Below, piece after piece: positions 1 through 9,878 of a DNA stretch of 64,000 nucleotides (position 1 is the first letter of the stretch; each line of letters opens with the position of its first letter). The position numbers and the translations under genes were made by a program. The DNA is from Plicaturopsis crispa FD-325 SS-3. Its lineage: Eukaryota > Basidiomycota > Agaricomycetes > Amylocorticiales > Amylocorticiaceae. The notes under the pieces were generated by a model that saw only the letters and a program-made list of their open reading frames with translations, had not been told where the DNA came from and did no database searches. The stretch spans positions 266,543 through 330,542 of the forward strand of contig KN832566.1 of NCBI GenBank assembly GCA_000827205.1, read 5' to 3'.

Positions 1-1690
1 GACCTAGCGGAAGCGCTGAAGATTTCTGCCGAATTCAAGAGGGCAGTCAATGACTGTTACAAACTGCTAGAGATCGATCTCGACGGTGTCTTCCAGCGAC
101 TTCTCCTCTTGCAGAAGAAGAAGTATGCTGCGATTAAGGTCGAGGAGGGCACTCGGACATCGACGGAAATCAAGGGTCTTGACATGAAGCGCAGAGAGTA
201 CTGTGCATTATCCAAGAACGTCTCGCAGTAAGTTTCGGGCTTTTTTAACATAGGCGGCGAGTTACTAAACACATTGGTCTCCAGGTACGTGCTAGACCAG
301 ATACTCTCCGGAGAGCCCACCGAGATTGTGGTGGAGAATATTCACGAGTATCTTACAACCGTTCGCGATGATGTCCGCGGAGGCAAGATCAAATTGGAAG
401 ACTTCATTGTCTACAAGGTTCGTGACCTCTCCCGTCTTGCATCACTCCACTAACACTTGGCGTCGGACAGCGTCTCGGCAAGAACCCGGAAGACTACCCG
501 GATGCGAAAAGTCAACCGCACGTCCAGGTTGCGCTGCGCATGAAGGCGCTTGGTCGCAATGCTCGTGCCGGAGACGTCATTCCATACGTGTTCTGTCTTG
601 CAGAGGGCGAAGAGACTGCGAAGACTGCCCAAGCAGACCGTGCAAAAATTCCTGACGAGGTTCGCCGAGCTGGGAGTGACTGCAAGATCGGTATGTCAAC
701 GTTTCTGCGCTTGAAAGTGACTGCGTTGTCTGACCGTTATAGATTATGAGCATTATCTTGCGAACCAAATCCTTCCGCCCATCGAACGATTGTGTGAGCC
801 CATCGAGGGTACTGACCGCGCACGTCTGGCAGAATGTCTTGGTAAGTTTCTCCGCATGTGCGCTGTCTCAATACACGCTGATGTTTGCTTCTATAAGGCT
901 TGGACCCAGGACGCTTCCGCAACCCAACATCTGGAGAGTCTACGGAAATTTCATTCTCGAACCTCGACTCTCAGCTTTCGGACAAAGAGCGTTTCAAGAA
1001 TGCTGAGCCTTTCCTTGTGCGGTGCCGTAACTGCGAGGGTCAGCTTCCGTTCGTACCCTTCTTCGACCGTGAGGTATGCCTGCTCTATCTCTAGTTTCTC
1101 CGGCAAAGCCTAACTAACCTCTTCTCTAGTCGTCAATATTGCTACCCAGCGGTCCGACGTGTCCGGCCTGCCAGACAATCATGGGGACACCGAGCCTGCA
1201 GACGCAGCTCGAGGTACAGATACGTGCACATATCGCGAAGTACTATGAAGGCTGGGTTACGTGCGACGATCCTACATGCGGTCACCGGACACGCATGATG
1301 GGTGTGTATGGGCGGCGATGCCTGCGGCCAGGTTGTCGAGGAACAGTCGCATTCGAGGTCGGTTAAAGTCCTCTCTTACAGTTCAGTGTTAATACTGAGG
1401 ACGATGTCCAGTACTCCGACGCGGAACTGTACAACCAACTTCGGTACTTTGCATATTTGTTCGATGCAGAGAAAGCGAAGAAGAACGCGAAGAAAGAAGG
1501 TATGTCTTACCACGATATAACGAGGCGCGGAGACTGACCCATGTGTTTAGATATCGGCGCTGTCGATGGCGCGGTGATGAATAATGCAGCGTTCCTCCAG
1601 AGTATGACGGACACCGTGGAGAAATACCTGGATCAGTGTGGGCGTCGATGGGTTGAGTTGAGCGGACTATTCTCTTTCATGAAAGTGTAA
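1..1690 (+). CDS. POL1: DNA polymerase alpha catalytic subunit, 3' end
   Basis: This is the C-terminal part of the replicative polymerase that extends RNA primers in the Pol alpha-primase complex. The 5' part lies outside the window. Exons: 1-227, 285-417, 471-690, 743-841, 898-1073, 1130-1356, 1412-1499, 1551-1690; all junctions are GT-AG and the frame is kept. The start shows the end of the B-family polymerase palm and thumb ([43 protein letters not shown]). It is followed by the cysteine-rich C-terminal module that binds the B subunit: RCRNCEG, then [12 protein letters not shown] and CLRPGC. The end [13 protein letters not shown]...LFD matches the family's usual tail. Nothing looks broken; it is incomplete only because of the window edge. 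Confidence 0.95.
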
Positions 1691-1819
1691 TGGGCTATGT
1701 ATCTGTATAGCTGTCGTGTTCATCTTGCTATCTGTTTTCCGTGTATTCAATATAGCATTATATTTGTACCGCTTTCCCGCAGATGATAGGTCTAAGTATT
1801 AGTTCGTTGACGTCCGGTT

Positions 1820-2551
1820 TTATTGCTTAGGATGAGGAGGTATAGGTGTAGTCATCGCGTAGGCGCGTTGGTGGTACAAGAGAGGCATGGTCCGCAAATG
1901 TTCCTTCTCCGTCTCCTCGCCGTCCATGGCTTCCACTCGCGAGACCCGTGCGATGAACAGCTCACTGGCTACCCCGCCAGCCTCCAGAGCCCCTTCGGCC
2001 TCTACACCCACTCCCCATGCCGAAGCGCCACGCTGCTCTAGCGCCTCCAGGTCATGAAGAGGCCACGATGCAGCGACGAGCTTGCACGACAGCGCGCCAA
2101 GCGAGCCCTCCAATATTGGCAGCCCCTCTTCGCTCAGCCGGTATCGTACGCTCTCGAAGGGTGTAGGATGAAGATCTGGTCGCGAGAAGCGCACCGCGGC
2201 AGATTCTTGTGCAGCAGATAGGATATTTATGACCATATGCGACGCGTGGTGTGGTTGGGCGGCTTTGAGTGCGGCGCCCATGCGCGATGGCATACGCAGG
2301 GAAAACGCGACGAGAGGGTGCGGATCCATGGCTATGGATGTAAATGACGATAAGGTAGCGCCATGGAATTTTGAGGGGGAATCGGCAGCGTGGTCAACGG
2401 GCATGGAGGATGTGACCACCGCGACGGGTTGGGCGGTCTTGCGCAAAAGGTCGCGCAGGAGAGCCCGAGTGGTGTCTTCGGGAACCGTACTGTGATATCT
2501 AGGCCAACCAGCCCGCGCTATACGTTTGTATGCACCACTAGTCCGAAACAT
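1820..2551 (-). CDS. flavin reductase-like domain protein, probably mitochondrial
   Basis: An intronless 243-residue protein with the FMN-binding split-barrel fold of flavin reductases. The fold is seen in QPVAVVTSS, the segment HGATLSSFTSIAMDPHPLVAF and the later HMVINIL and KLVAASWPLHDLEAL. Such proteins bind FMN and often use NAD(P)H to reduce free flavin or act as oxidoreductase partners; the substrate here cannot be told. The N terminus (MFRTSGAYKRIARAGWPRYH) has Arg, Lys and Ser/Thr without acidic residues until residue 25, as in a mitochondrial presequence. It is convergent with POL1, with 129 bases between the stop codons. No close paralogue is nearby. Confidence 0.8.
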   Translation of the reverse strand: MFRTSGAYKRIARAGWPRYHSTVPEDTTRALLRDLLRKTAQPVAVVTSSMPVDHAADSPSKFHGATLSSFTSIAMDPHPLVAFSLRMPSRMGAALKAAQPHHASHMVINILSAAQESAAVRFSRPDLHPTPFESVRYRLSEEGLPILEGSLGALSCKLVAASWPLHDLEALEQRGASAWGVGVEAEGALEAGGVASELFIARVSRVEAMDGEETEKEHLRTMPLLYHQRAYAMTTPIPPHPKQ

Positions 2552-2800
2552 AGCAGTTTCGTTTCATCGAGCAGACCTGGAAATGTTACGGTGGTGTGAA
2601 GACAGAATTCGAAGTCAGAGCAGGAAAGGAAAGTCGCGTCGAACGGTCGCGTCGCGTTGTTGCCTCTTGCTCCCGACCACGACATGCATCTCATATCCAT
2701 CTCACAATTTTTGCCTCACTCGAGGGAAGTACCGTTTCATAGGGGTGTATGTGTTCTGTCACACCGATTTTGTACAGCAGTACCAGACTACATAAGCCGA

Positions 2801-4041
2801 CTAGTCAAAGTCCAGGTCTTTAATGACATCCGACCAAATCTCCAGCTCCTCCATGGTTTTCTTCACTTTTAGCCGGATATCTCTATCTGCTTCGTGGCCC
2901 ATGGCTAAAGTCATCGGGAACGGTTTTCCCTTCGCCTTTCCCTCGCCCTTCACCACGTCGACGAGCAAGTCCATAGCTTTCGCGGGACTTCCCTTTGCAA
3001 ATCCTACGAACTGTGCGTACAACCCCTTGCACTCCTCGCGCATCGCGTCGTAGTCTAGGATAGGATTGTCCACGTACAATTCTGTTGCGGCTAGGGTATT
3101 TGTGGCGAAGGAAGCCGGTTCCAGTACGGTGACCCGGATGGAAAACTGTGCGAGCTCTGCGGCCATGGTTTCGCCAATGACTGACAAAATTTTCCATTAG
3201 CATAGGCACACGCTTTTGAGCTCCTAGAACACTCCAAAACACACCACGGACTGCCGCTTTTGACGACGCGTAGATACCTGTGGTCCCAGTCATCAATGCC
3301 GATCATTCAGTTTGGCTAGTGTAGCGAGCGTACCTGTGGCCTACACAATACACGTTTGTTTCATGTGCTTGCCTTAGATAAACCAAGTACTCACCGGAAG
3401 TTCACCTCTCCAGCTAGACCGGCTTCCTACCAACACAACAGTCCCGGACCTGCGCGCCCGCATGTATGGCAATACCGCACTATTCACATCGAGTACCGAG
3501 AAGAAGGAGATGTCGAACTGTTTTCTCGCCATATCCGACCTGCAATGCGCTCCCTCACGTGAGCCTATGCGTCGATTCTGGCAGCTAGCGTCGACGGTAC
3601 ACACTTACCCGCCTTCCTCGATAAGCGACTTCAGCCCGAGACCGGCATTATTGACCAACACATCGATGCGGCCCCATACTTTTACCGCCTCGTCTACGCG
3701 TGCTTTGATTGCAGCCGGTCCTTCGAGCACGTCAAGCTGCAGCACATGCAGATTCGGTGAGGCGGGCAGATCTGCGAGCTTGGAGGGGTCGCGTGCGGAG
3801 GCCAGGACGCGTTCGCCACGTGCAAGGGCGCGTTCCACGAGATTTCGGCCAAATCCAGAGCTCGATCCTGCGTGCGTAGTCGTTAACACGCAGATAGACA
3901 CACGTTGACCGTGTACCTCTAGACGCCCCGCTCCTCGACGCCCGATGTAGCGCGATGCAATTCTGGTTTTGTACACTTACCAGTGATAAACCACACATTA
4001 CTTTCTAAAGAGGTATTGGACTCTGGAGTAGCGGCAGACAT
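2801..4041 (-). CDS. short-chain dehydrogenase/reductase (SDR)
   Basis: Six exons: c(3981..4041), c(3609..3867), c(3395..3539), c(3334..3340), c(3245..3277), c(2801..3180), giving 294 aa. It is a classical NAD(P)(H)-dependent SDR. The cofactor motif ITGSSSGFGR is split by intron 1, the structural motif NNAG is present, and the catalytic pair is seen in GIYASSKAA (Tyr and Lys of YxxxK) after VVLVGSRSS. The oxidised or reduced substrate is unknown; the RNLVERALARGERV segment resembles fungal oxidoreductases of unknown substrate. Exon 4 is only 7 nt and supplies the residues just before the catalytic Tyr; skipping it breaks the frame. The upstream 400 bases are shared with the BTB gene on the other strand. 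Confidence 0.85.
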
Positions 4042-4441
4042 TATCAAGGTCGATCGGTGCTACAGTGAAGTCTGGTTTCAAGATCGAAAGGCACAAAAGA
4101 GTGGCTGTACAGGATTGTTGGATGTGGAGAAGGGACTTCCCAAGTCGATAGCATTTTAAACGTGGTCCAAGGCCGGGCCGCTGTCGAATCCCACAGACTC
4201 GATACGATTCGGGCTTCGCTCCCGTCGCGCGAGCGTTTCAAATCTTAGCCATGTAGGCGCCTATCCGCAGCATCTTTGCAACGCCCAGTATCTCCCTTGG
4301 GTCGTCTCCATACGACGCCCGCGATCGCACTAGGACCTTGGGGCTTCATTGTAAGTCGCATTCACTATTAACGAAGTTATGATATTAATGTCATCGCGGT
4401 TGCATGTGGTATTGCAGTGACAGCAGACAAGCTCGGACATC
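4042..4441. promoter_or_regulatory. divergent upstream region, SDR / BTB genes
   Basis: These 400 bases separate the starts of two diverging genes, so they must hold both promoters. No clear TATA box or repeated element was found. The right part also contains a probable 5'-UTR intron of the BTB gene. Confidence 0.45.
4351..4417 (+). other. probable 5'-UTR intron of the BTB gene
   Basis: A 67-base stretch begins GTAAGTCG and ends ATTGCAG, 24 bases before the BTB start codon. It fits the size and border sequences of the other introns here. Splicing is inferred, not shown. Confidence 0.4.
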
Positions 4442-5457
4442 ATGCAGAGTCCTGCGGCGCCAACGATTTTACGCAGCGAGCCTTGGATGGACGACGGGAA
4501 CGTTATCCTAGAGGCGGCACCGAAACGGTTTCGCGTCCATCAAAGCATTCTCGCCACCCATTCGCCAATTTTCAAAGACATGTTTACCATCGGAGGCCCA
4601 TCGGGCGATTCGATTGATGACTGTCAGGTCGTAGCCATGGGTGATTCGGCTGACGATCTTGGTCACGTCTTGACTGCACTGTACGACCGAACGTGGGTAC
4701 CAACTTTTGAACAACGGCTCAGCCTTATTGACCGATCCCATTGATCAGATACTTTAACAACGTGTCGGAGCCGCAACCATTTGCCGTCACCGCCGCATTT
4801 GTTCGGCTGGGCAAGAAGTACGAGATAGAGCATCTGTACGCAGATGCGCTGGCCCGCCTTCGCAGGGCCTTTCCAACGACACTAGACCAGCAAAATGCGA
4901 AACGCGATAGCAAATTGCACAAGCCGGCCTTTACGAAGACGGCACATCCTGGCCACAATGTCATCAACGCGATAGCCCTCGCACGCGAGGTCAACTTACT
5001 TTGGATCCTCCCGAGCGCGCTGCATTACTGTAGCTATATCCTCAGTCCGGAAGATTTCATATACGGAATACGCGCTGAGGATGGTAGTGTTGCGCAACTG
5101 ACTCCGGCAGATCAGGTATCTTGCATTCGCGGGCGGGCGGCTGTTAAACAAGGAATGGGTTCGGATACATTGGATTGGATCTTCGACACGCCGGATGAGG
5201 CGGAGACAAGAGGGTGTCTCGATGCGTACGGTAATCCCTGCGTCTCGACCAGAGATATTCTCGTTCGAGAATTGTGGGTGCCAGGTGTTCACCCTGCGCT
5301 AGCGTTTGGACACTGGAATACCTCTTGGGCATTGTGTAGGCCGTGTGCCAAAGACGCGAAGAAGAGGCATCGGGAGGGACAGGAAAAGTTGTGGGAGAAG
5401 CTTCCTTCGTTGTTTGGCCTTCCCTCGTGGGCTGAATTGACGAGGAACTCAGATTAG
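4442..5457 (+). CDS. BTB/POZ domain protein
   Basis: Two exons, 4442-4692 and 4749-5457, encode 319 aa. The N-terminal 110 residues form a fungal-type BTB domain: DGNVILEA, then FRVHQSILATHSPIFKDMF (the conserved helix after the HxxxL core), then a region of alternating helices ending ALYDRTYFNNVSE. A C-terminal segment with paired cysteines (LCRPCAKDAKKRH) follows. Many Agaricomycete genomes carry large families of such BTB proteins with a similar C-terminal half; their targets are mostly unknown, and a role as an adaptor for Cullin-3 or in transcription is only inference. The splice joins AC to ATAC, giving Thr-Tyr. Confidence 0.8.
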
Positions 5458-6247
5458 TCTCGATCGGATGGCGAGTTGTCATTATTCTTTGTTATATGTA
5501 CTGTGTGTGCGACCGCTCAATTCTAATTCACAGGAGTTCGTCCTTTGAGCGCCTACTCTCCAACTTGGGAGGCCCCGGCGGTGCTCGCCTATCCTGACCC
5601 TTGGTCCCCGTAAAAGCTATGTATCATTTTTTTGTTTTGTATCCACCGAGAAGTGTATGTTTGATGACTTTCCATTGCTCTTGACTCTTGACTCGCTTGC
5701 TATACCGGTAGGATTCAACTATCTTGCCTGTCCCCGACTGCATGCTGATTTCATGTGTTTCAGTCACTTGTATCATACACCGATATGCATCCGTTTCGTG
5801 TTCTTCATGTGACGCCATATATCCCCAACATCGGTTACATATTTTGACAGGATCCTGGCCTACCCGACGCTTCCCCGCTTGGACAAACACCCTTGACACT
5901 CCCTGAAATCTCGAAGCTCGAATCTTGGGACGTACTCCCAAATCCAGCCTTCCCGTTGTCTTTTGTCGTCACGTGGTCAATAAAAGTCCGGTTCACTGTG
6001 ATCACTGTCAGTGAGGTGAGTCCTATTGTCTTGAGTTTTTGTGATACTTTCTGGGTACGGACAGGCGCTGGTGTGCGGGGGGTCTACTCCGGGCTGTCAA
6101 GAACAATAAGCACCATATCTATAAAACTGACAGCGGGACTCAAATCCACGATCATTCAGCGCCAATATACCCCATTGTATCCTCATCATATAGACCTGTT
6201 CACTCTCAAGCAACTGTATAATCCATCCCCACACTCTCCGCTTCATC
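5458..6247. other. intergenic, possible small minus-strand frame
   Basis: No supported gene. It holds the 3' end of the BTB transcript and the promoter of the next gene. A minus-strand frame of 105 codons (5624-5941) contains ICNRCWGY but has no recognised relative or clear splice partners; see findings. Confidence 0.4.
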
Positions 6248-6635
6248 ATGAACCGCGGATCTGTAGCCGTCGCCCTTGTTCGCAGCCAAGTTATGGTCGT
6301 ACAAGGTAACGCCCAAACCGTCTCGCACTTGGATGTTACTGACCTAACCCAATTCCGCAGCTGTAAAATCACAAAATCAGCGCGACCGCTGGCTAGACGT
6401 ATACACGTACGCGCCTTTCGGCGAGCGCGTTTTCCTCGCGTCTACTGTGCCCCGCGCACGCATAGCGCCGTCCGACATCCTCACCATATACCCCGCGTCC
6501 GACACCATACACGCACCCGCGAATGGCATGCTCGAGCTGCCTGTGCAGGCATACACCGAGTTCATGGAGCTGAGCGCGTCAAACCAAAAGCGCTATGAAA
6601 GTCTCTGGAGCAGCTGGACGGCAAAATTGAGGTAG
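6248..6635 (+). CDS. small conserved-looking protein, unknown function
   Basis: Two exons, 6248-6305 and 6361-6635, joined by a GTAACG...CCGCAG intron, give 110 aa. I do not recognise the family. The protein starts MNRGSVAVALVRSQVMVVQ, which has basic and hydroxylated residues and no acids, so mitochondrial import is possible. A compact body follows (DRWLDVYTYAPFGERVFLASTVPRA) and it ends SLWSSWTAKLR. The frame stays open through the splice, and the two-exon layout fits the neighbours, which supports a real gene. It could also be a small ribosomal or assembly factor, but no motif says so. Confidence 0.6.
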
Positions 6636-7085
6636 AGGGACTGGCTCGACTGCTCACGAAGGAAATTATATATAAGTATAGCACTATTCTCATTTCTGAT
6701 ACCACCCACTTTCATCAACCGATTCACCCATTGTAGCTTTAGTTGTATCGTCCGCTATATCGATTCTGTATTATCATCAGGCTGCGTATATACCAGGGTA
6801 TACGGTGTCATAATTTACCGAGGAAATTGAGCAAGACGAAACGCGGGGAAGTGTATGAGAGGTTTATAGGACATGTCTCATAAGCGCATAAATGCATGGA
6901 ATAGTGTACAATGTTGAACGTGCAGGACGAGGAGACCGGGAGAATATGTGAGGGGATGGTTGTATAGATGTGGTACGTATGATAGAATGCAATATGTCGA
7001 CAGCGAAGACAGCGAGAGCCCGTGAGGAGGACAGCACATAAAGTAAGGACGGATGGTACCGCTAAACGGCAGGGACATACATGGG
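6636..7085. other. convergent 3' region
   Basis: These 450 bases lie between two converging stop codons and should hold two 3' UTRs and polyadenylation sites. Nothing else was seen. Confidence 0.4.
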
Positions 7086-9602
7086 CTACGAGACCGTCGC
7101 CATGCGTGTCTGCACCGGAGGGAACGCCGACGACATGGGTGATATCTGGCCCTGCCCACTGACGTTGCCAATGCCGTTGTGAGCATCTGACTCCATTGAT
7201 TGCGATGCGGTACCATTCGCCGCGTTGACACCGTTGGCATTCGGGGTGACTGGAGCACCATTGGTAGCGGGAGCCACCTTCCCGATGAACCAAGACTAGA
7301 GAATGCCTCATCAGCACATGAATGGTATTGACGTTTGTACAAACGCGACTCACCGGCACCCATCCACGATCGCCTCCGTCTTCTTTGACAGCCTATCTCG
7401 CGATGATAAGCAGAGCGGATAAACATGTATATGAGAGAACGCACATATGACCAATGGTTATACCGCTTGAACACACGCAGCGCTTCGTCCTTCACCAAGT
7501 CGAGCTCCTCGTCACCCTTTTTGGTGTAGTCCGTCAACGCGATGCCCGGGAAGCTTGTCGAGATGATGTTGAGCGGTAGAATAGGCGTGGATGCTGGTTC
7601 TTCCGTGCCCCCCGAATTTGACGATTTTGCGGCGGTCGCTTCCGCAATGGCGGATGCGACAGGAACCTTGGTCTCTAGCAGGCAACCAGCCGGCACCCAG
7701 CCTTGTTTCGACGTGTCTGTATCAACCACACCTGAGCCGGTTGGATCGCGTTGCACAACCCACCACCCGCGCGCGCGAGACAATATGACGAACGTATCCC
7801 CACTATATATTGGGTCAGCAAATCTATCCCTATCAACGAGGCGAAAAGGGCACGCACACGACGACATCAAATTCGTCTTCCTGTTCCGCCATGTAAGGGT
7901 AAATAGCGACAGCATATGACACTCCTGTAGACAGGACCGGCTTTTCTTTGGCATGCCCGGACGGCAGGTCTACAGTTTCGGCGGTGCTGCCCGGTGTCAC
8001 TGCGCTGCGCGATTTTGCACTGTCCGCCGATGTCGGGCCAAGGATGGGGATGCCCCCGCCGGGTGTCAGCCCACCATTAGCCGAACTGGCTGCCGGGGTG
8101 CTTCCGTTCACCAGCAGCTCGTCCGCACGTTCCTTGTTCTCCGTGGCAGGTGACATCACCACTTCCGGCCAACCAGGATGGGCGCTCGTTCCCGTCAGAA
8201 TTGATCCAGTCGTAGAAAGGTCATGGACTTCGAGCTTCGGAGGCCGCGAGCCGGTGCGCCCGTGCCCGGAGACAGCGGCGTGTTTGGGCGGCGCTGACGA
8301 TGGATTGGACGCCTTGCGTGCGGCGTGTTTCTGCTGAGCCACGGCGATAGGCGACCGTATGTCCTTGATATGTTTTAGCATGAAGACGGGATTCTTCTTG
8401 CCGTCTTTTAGCTTCTGGAAGAGCAGCAACGGTTTCTCGTCGTAACTGAGACACCGTTCTATACGGTTATCTGGAAGATGGTGAGCATGTGGTCAAAGAT
8501 ATTTTCGCTTTGTGCTCACTTGGCGGGCCGTAGCAAATGAACATGGCGTAATTCTGCCAGTTATCGTTGTTGATTCGATATTTCTTGAGGGCGGCGGGAA
8601 GAACCTTCCACGTTGGGTCGTCGAGGCTGACTTTGAAGCTCTTGAGATTGTCGGAGCTGTCTTGTCTTGTAGGTCTAGGGGGTTGCGGCTGCGCAGTGGG
8701 TTGCGAGTCTGTCCCACTGGGCGACGGATCACGCGCAGCGGTTGTAGTGTGGGCGGAAGGTCGCTGAATAGACTGCGAGCTGGGCGGCGGAGGTTTGTGG
8801 TCATATTCCGCTTGTTGTGGAGATAGATGTGGCGAGTCAAGTTTCGTAGGTGATCGCGCGGGCTTCACATACGTCGCCCACTTGAAAGAGCCCTGCCTCT
8901 GTATTGGACTCTCTTCCTGTATAGAGATTGAGTAAACGATAAGAGTGACGCGGCAAGGGACGTACGTTCTGGTTAGGCTGAGCCAATTCACGCAAGATGC
9001 GGATTTCCTCTTCCTGATCATGTATTCGTTTCTCTACGTCGGTTCTGAGTCAGCTACATAGATGCAAATTGGCGTCGGAGTAATTAGCGCACCAAGTGCC
9101 TTCATCATCGTATATAGTTTGTCCACGGTGATGTTCTCCTGCCGTTCCGCTTGGGCTAGCGCATTATCAGTACCGGAATCGACGCGATATAACATTGTGT
9201 GTCTCACATGGTGGAACATAGTCATCGGGGTCGATAGGGACATTGTGTGCGAGTTTGGTGAGATATACGTTCTTCAGGATGGTCAGGCGTTGGCCGATCG
9301 TCTGCACGCCAACGGCCTTTAGGCCGTCGGGATCCATCAAACACAGAACATCACCAGATATGTTGTGTTCTGCAGCACGACTCGTTTATGCGTATTCGGT
9401 ATTCTCTGTGTCCATGCTCACCTTTGATTTGACTCTCATACTGAGGGAAGCCAATGTTGGTGAGCCATGCCTGCACTTCATTCTCGTCCCACTCAAGGAT
9501 GCTTCGTCGTTCGCGCTGTTGCGCATCCATTCCGAGTGTACGAGAGGTAGTTGCTGCGACTATAGATGTCGAACGCGACGGCAGCGACGAGCAGAACAGC
9601 AA
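7086..9602 (-). CDS. UBC2: Ste50/Ubc2-like MAPK adaptor (SAM, RA, two SH3)
   Basis: Nine exons: c(9422..9602), c(9208..9369), c(9093..9155), c(9033..8966), c(8520..8916), c(7858..8470), c(7445..7802), c(7354..7392), c(7086..7295), giving 696 aa. A SAM domain comes first (WDENEVQAWLTNIGFPQY, then LCLMDPDGLKAVGV, residues ~40-100), followed by a short helix (EKRIHDQEEEIRILRELAQ). Next is a Ras-association domain at ~245-320 (SFKVSLDDPTWKVLPAALKK...FMLKHI). Two SH3 domains end the protein: ~480-545 (AVAIYPYMAEQEDEFDVV, GWWVV) and ~585-640 (ALTDYTKKGDEELDL, GWVPSWFIG). This is the layout of basidiomycete Ubc2, which links G-protein or Ras signals to the Ste11-type kinase in the pheromone pathway. 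Ascomycete Ste50 lacks the SH3 part. An in-frame start also exists at 9530. Confidence 0.9.
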
Positions 9603-9878
9603 GCAATATAGACCAAAAGCAAGTCAAATGAAACAGTTGCAGAGCAACACCGAACAGGAGGCCACACCGAAATGTTTATTTACCTAACCCTAACCCTAGC
9701 AAATATTTGATAAAATAATAATAACCACGTGGACCTGCTGTACCGCACCAGTGCACATTTACTGACCGTGTACGACGACGACGACTACGACGACTAAGAG
9801 AGTTCTCGTTTACCTCTCTTTCTGTCTTTCCATGTCACAGGAACCATCTGGCTGCTAATTTATCTGGACTTTTCTCAA
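9603..9878. promoter_or_regulatory. divergent promoter with telomere-like motif
   Basis: These 276 bases lie between two diverging start codons. At 9683-9699 the sequence reads CCTAACCCTAACCCTAG, two and a half copies of the common fungal telomere repeat. It is too short for a telomere and may be a binding site for a telobox-type factor. Confidence 0.5.

Noticed and set aside
9683-9699. True telomere or chromosome end
   Set aside because: Only two and a half repeat units, with ordinary genes on both sides.
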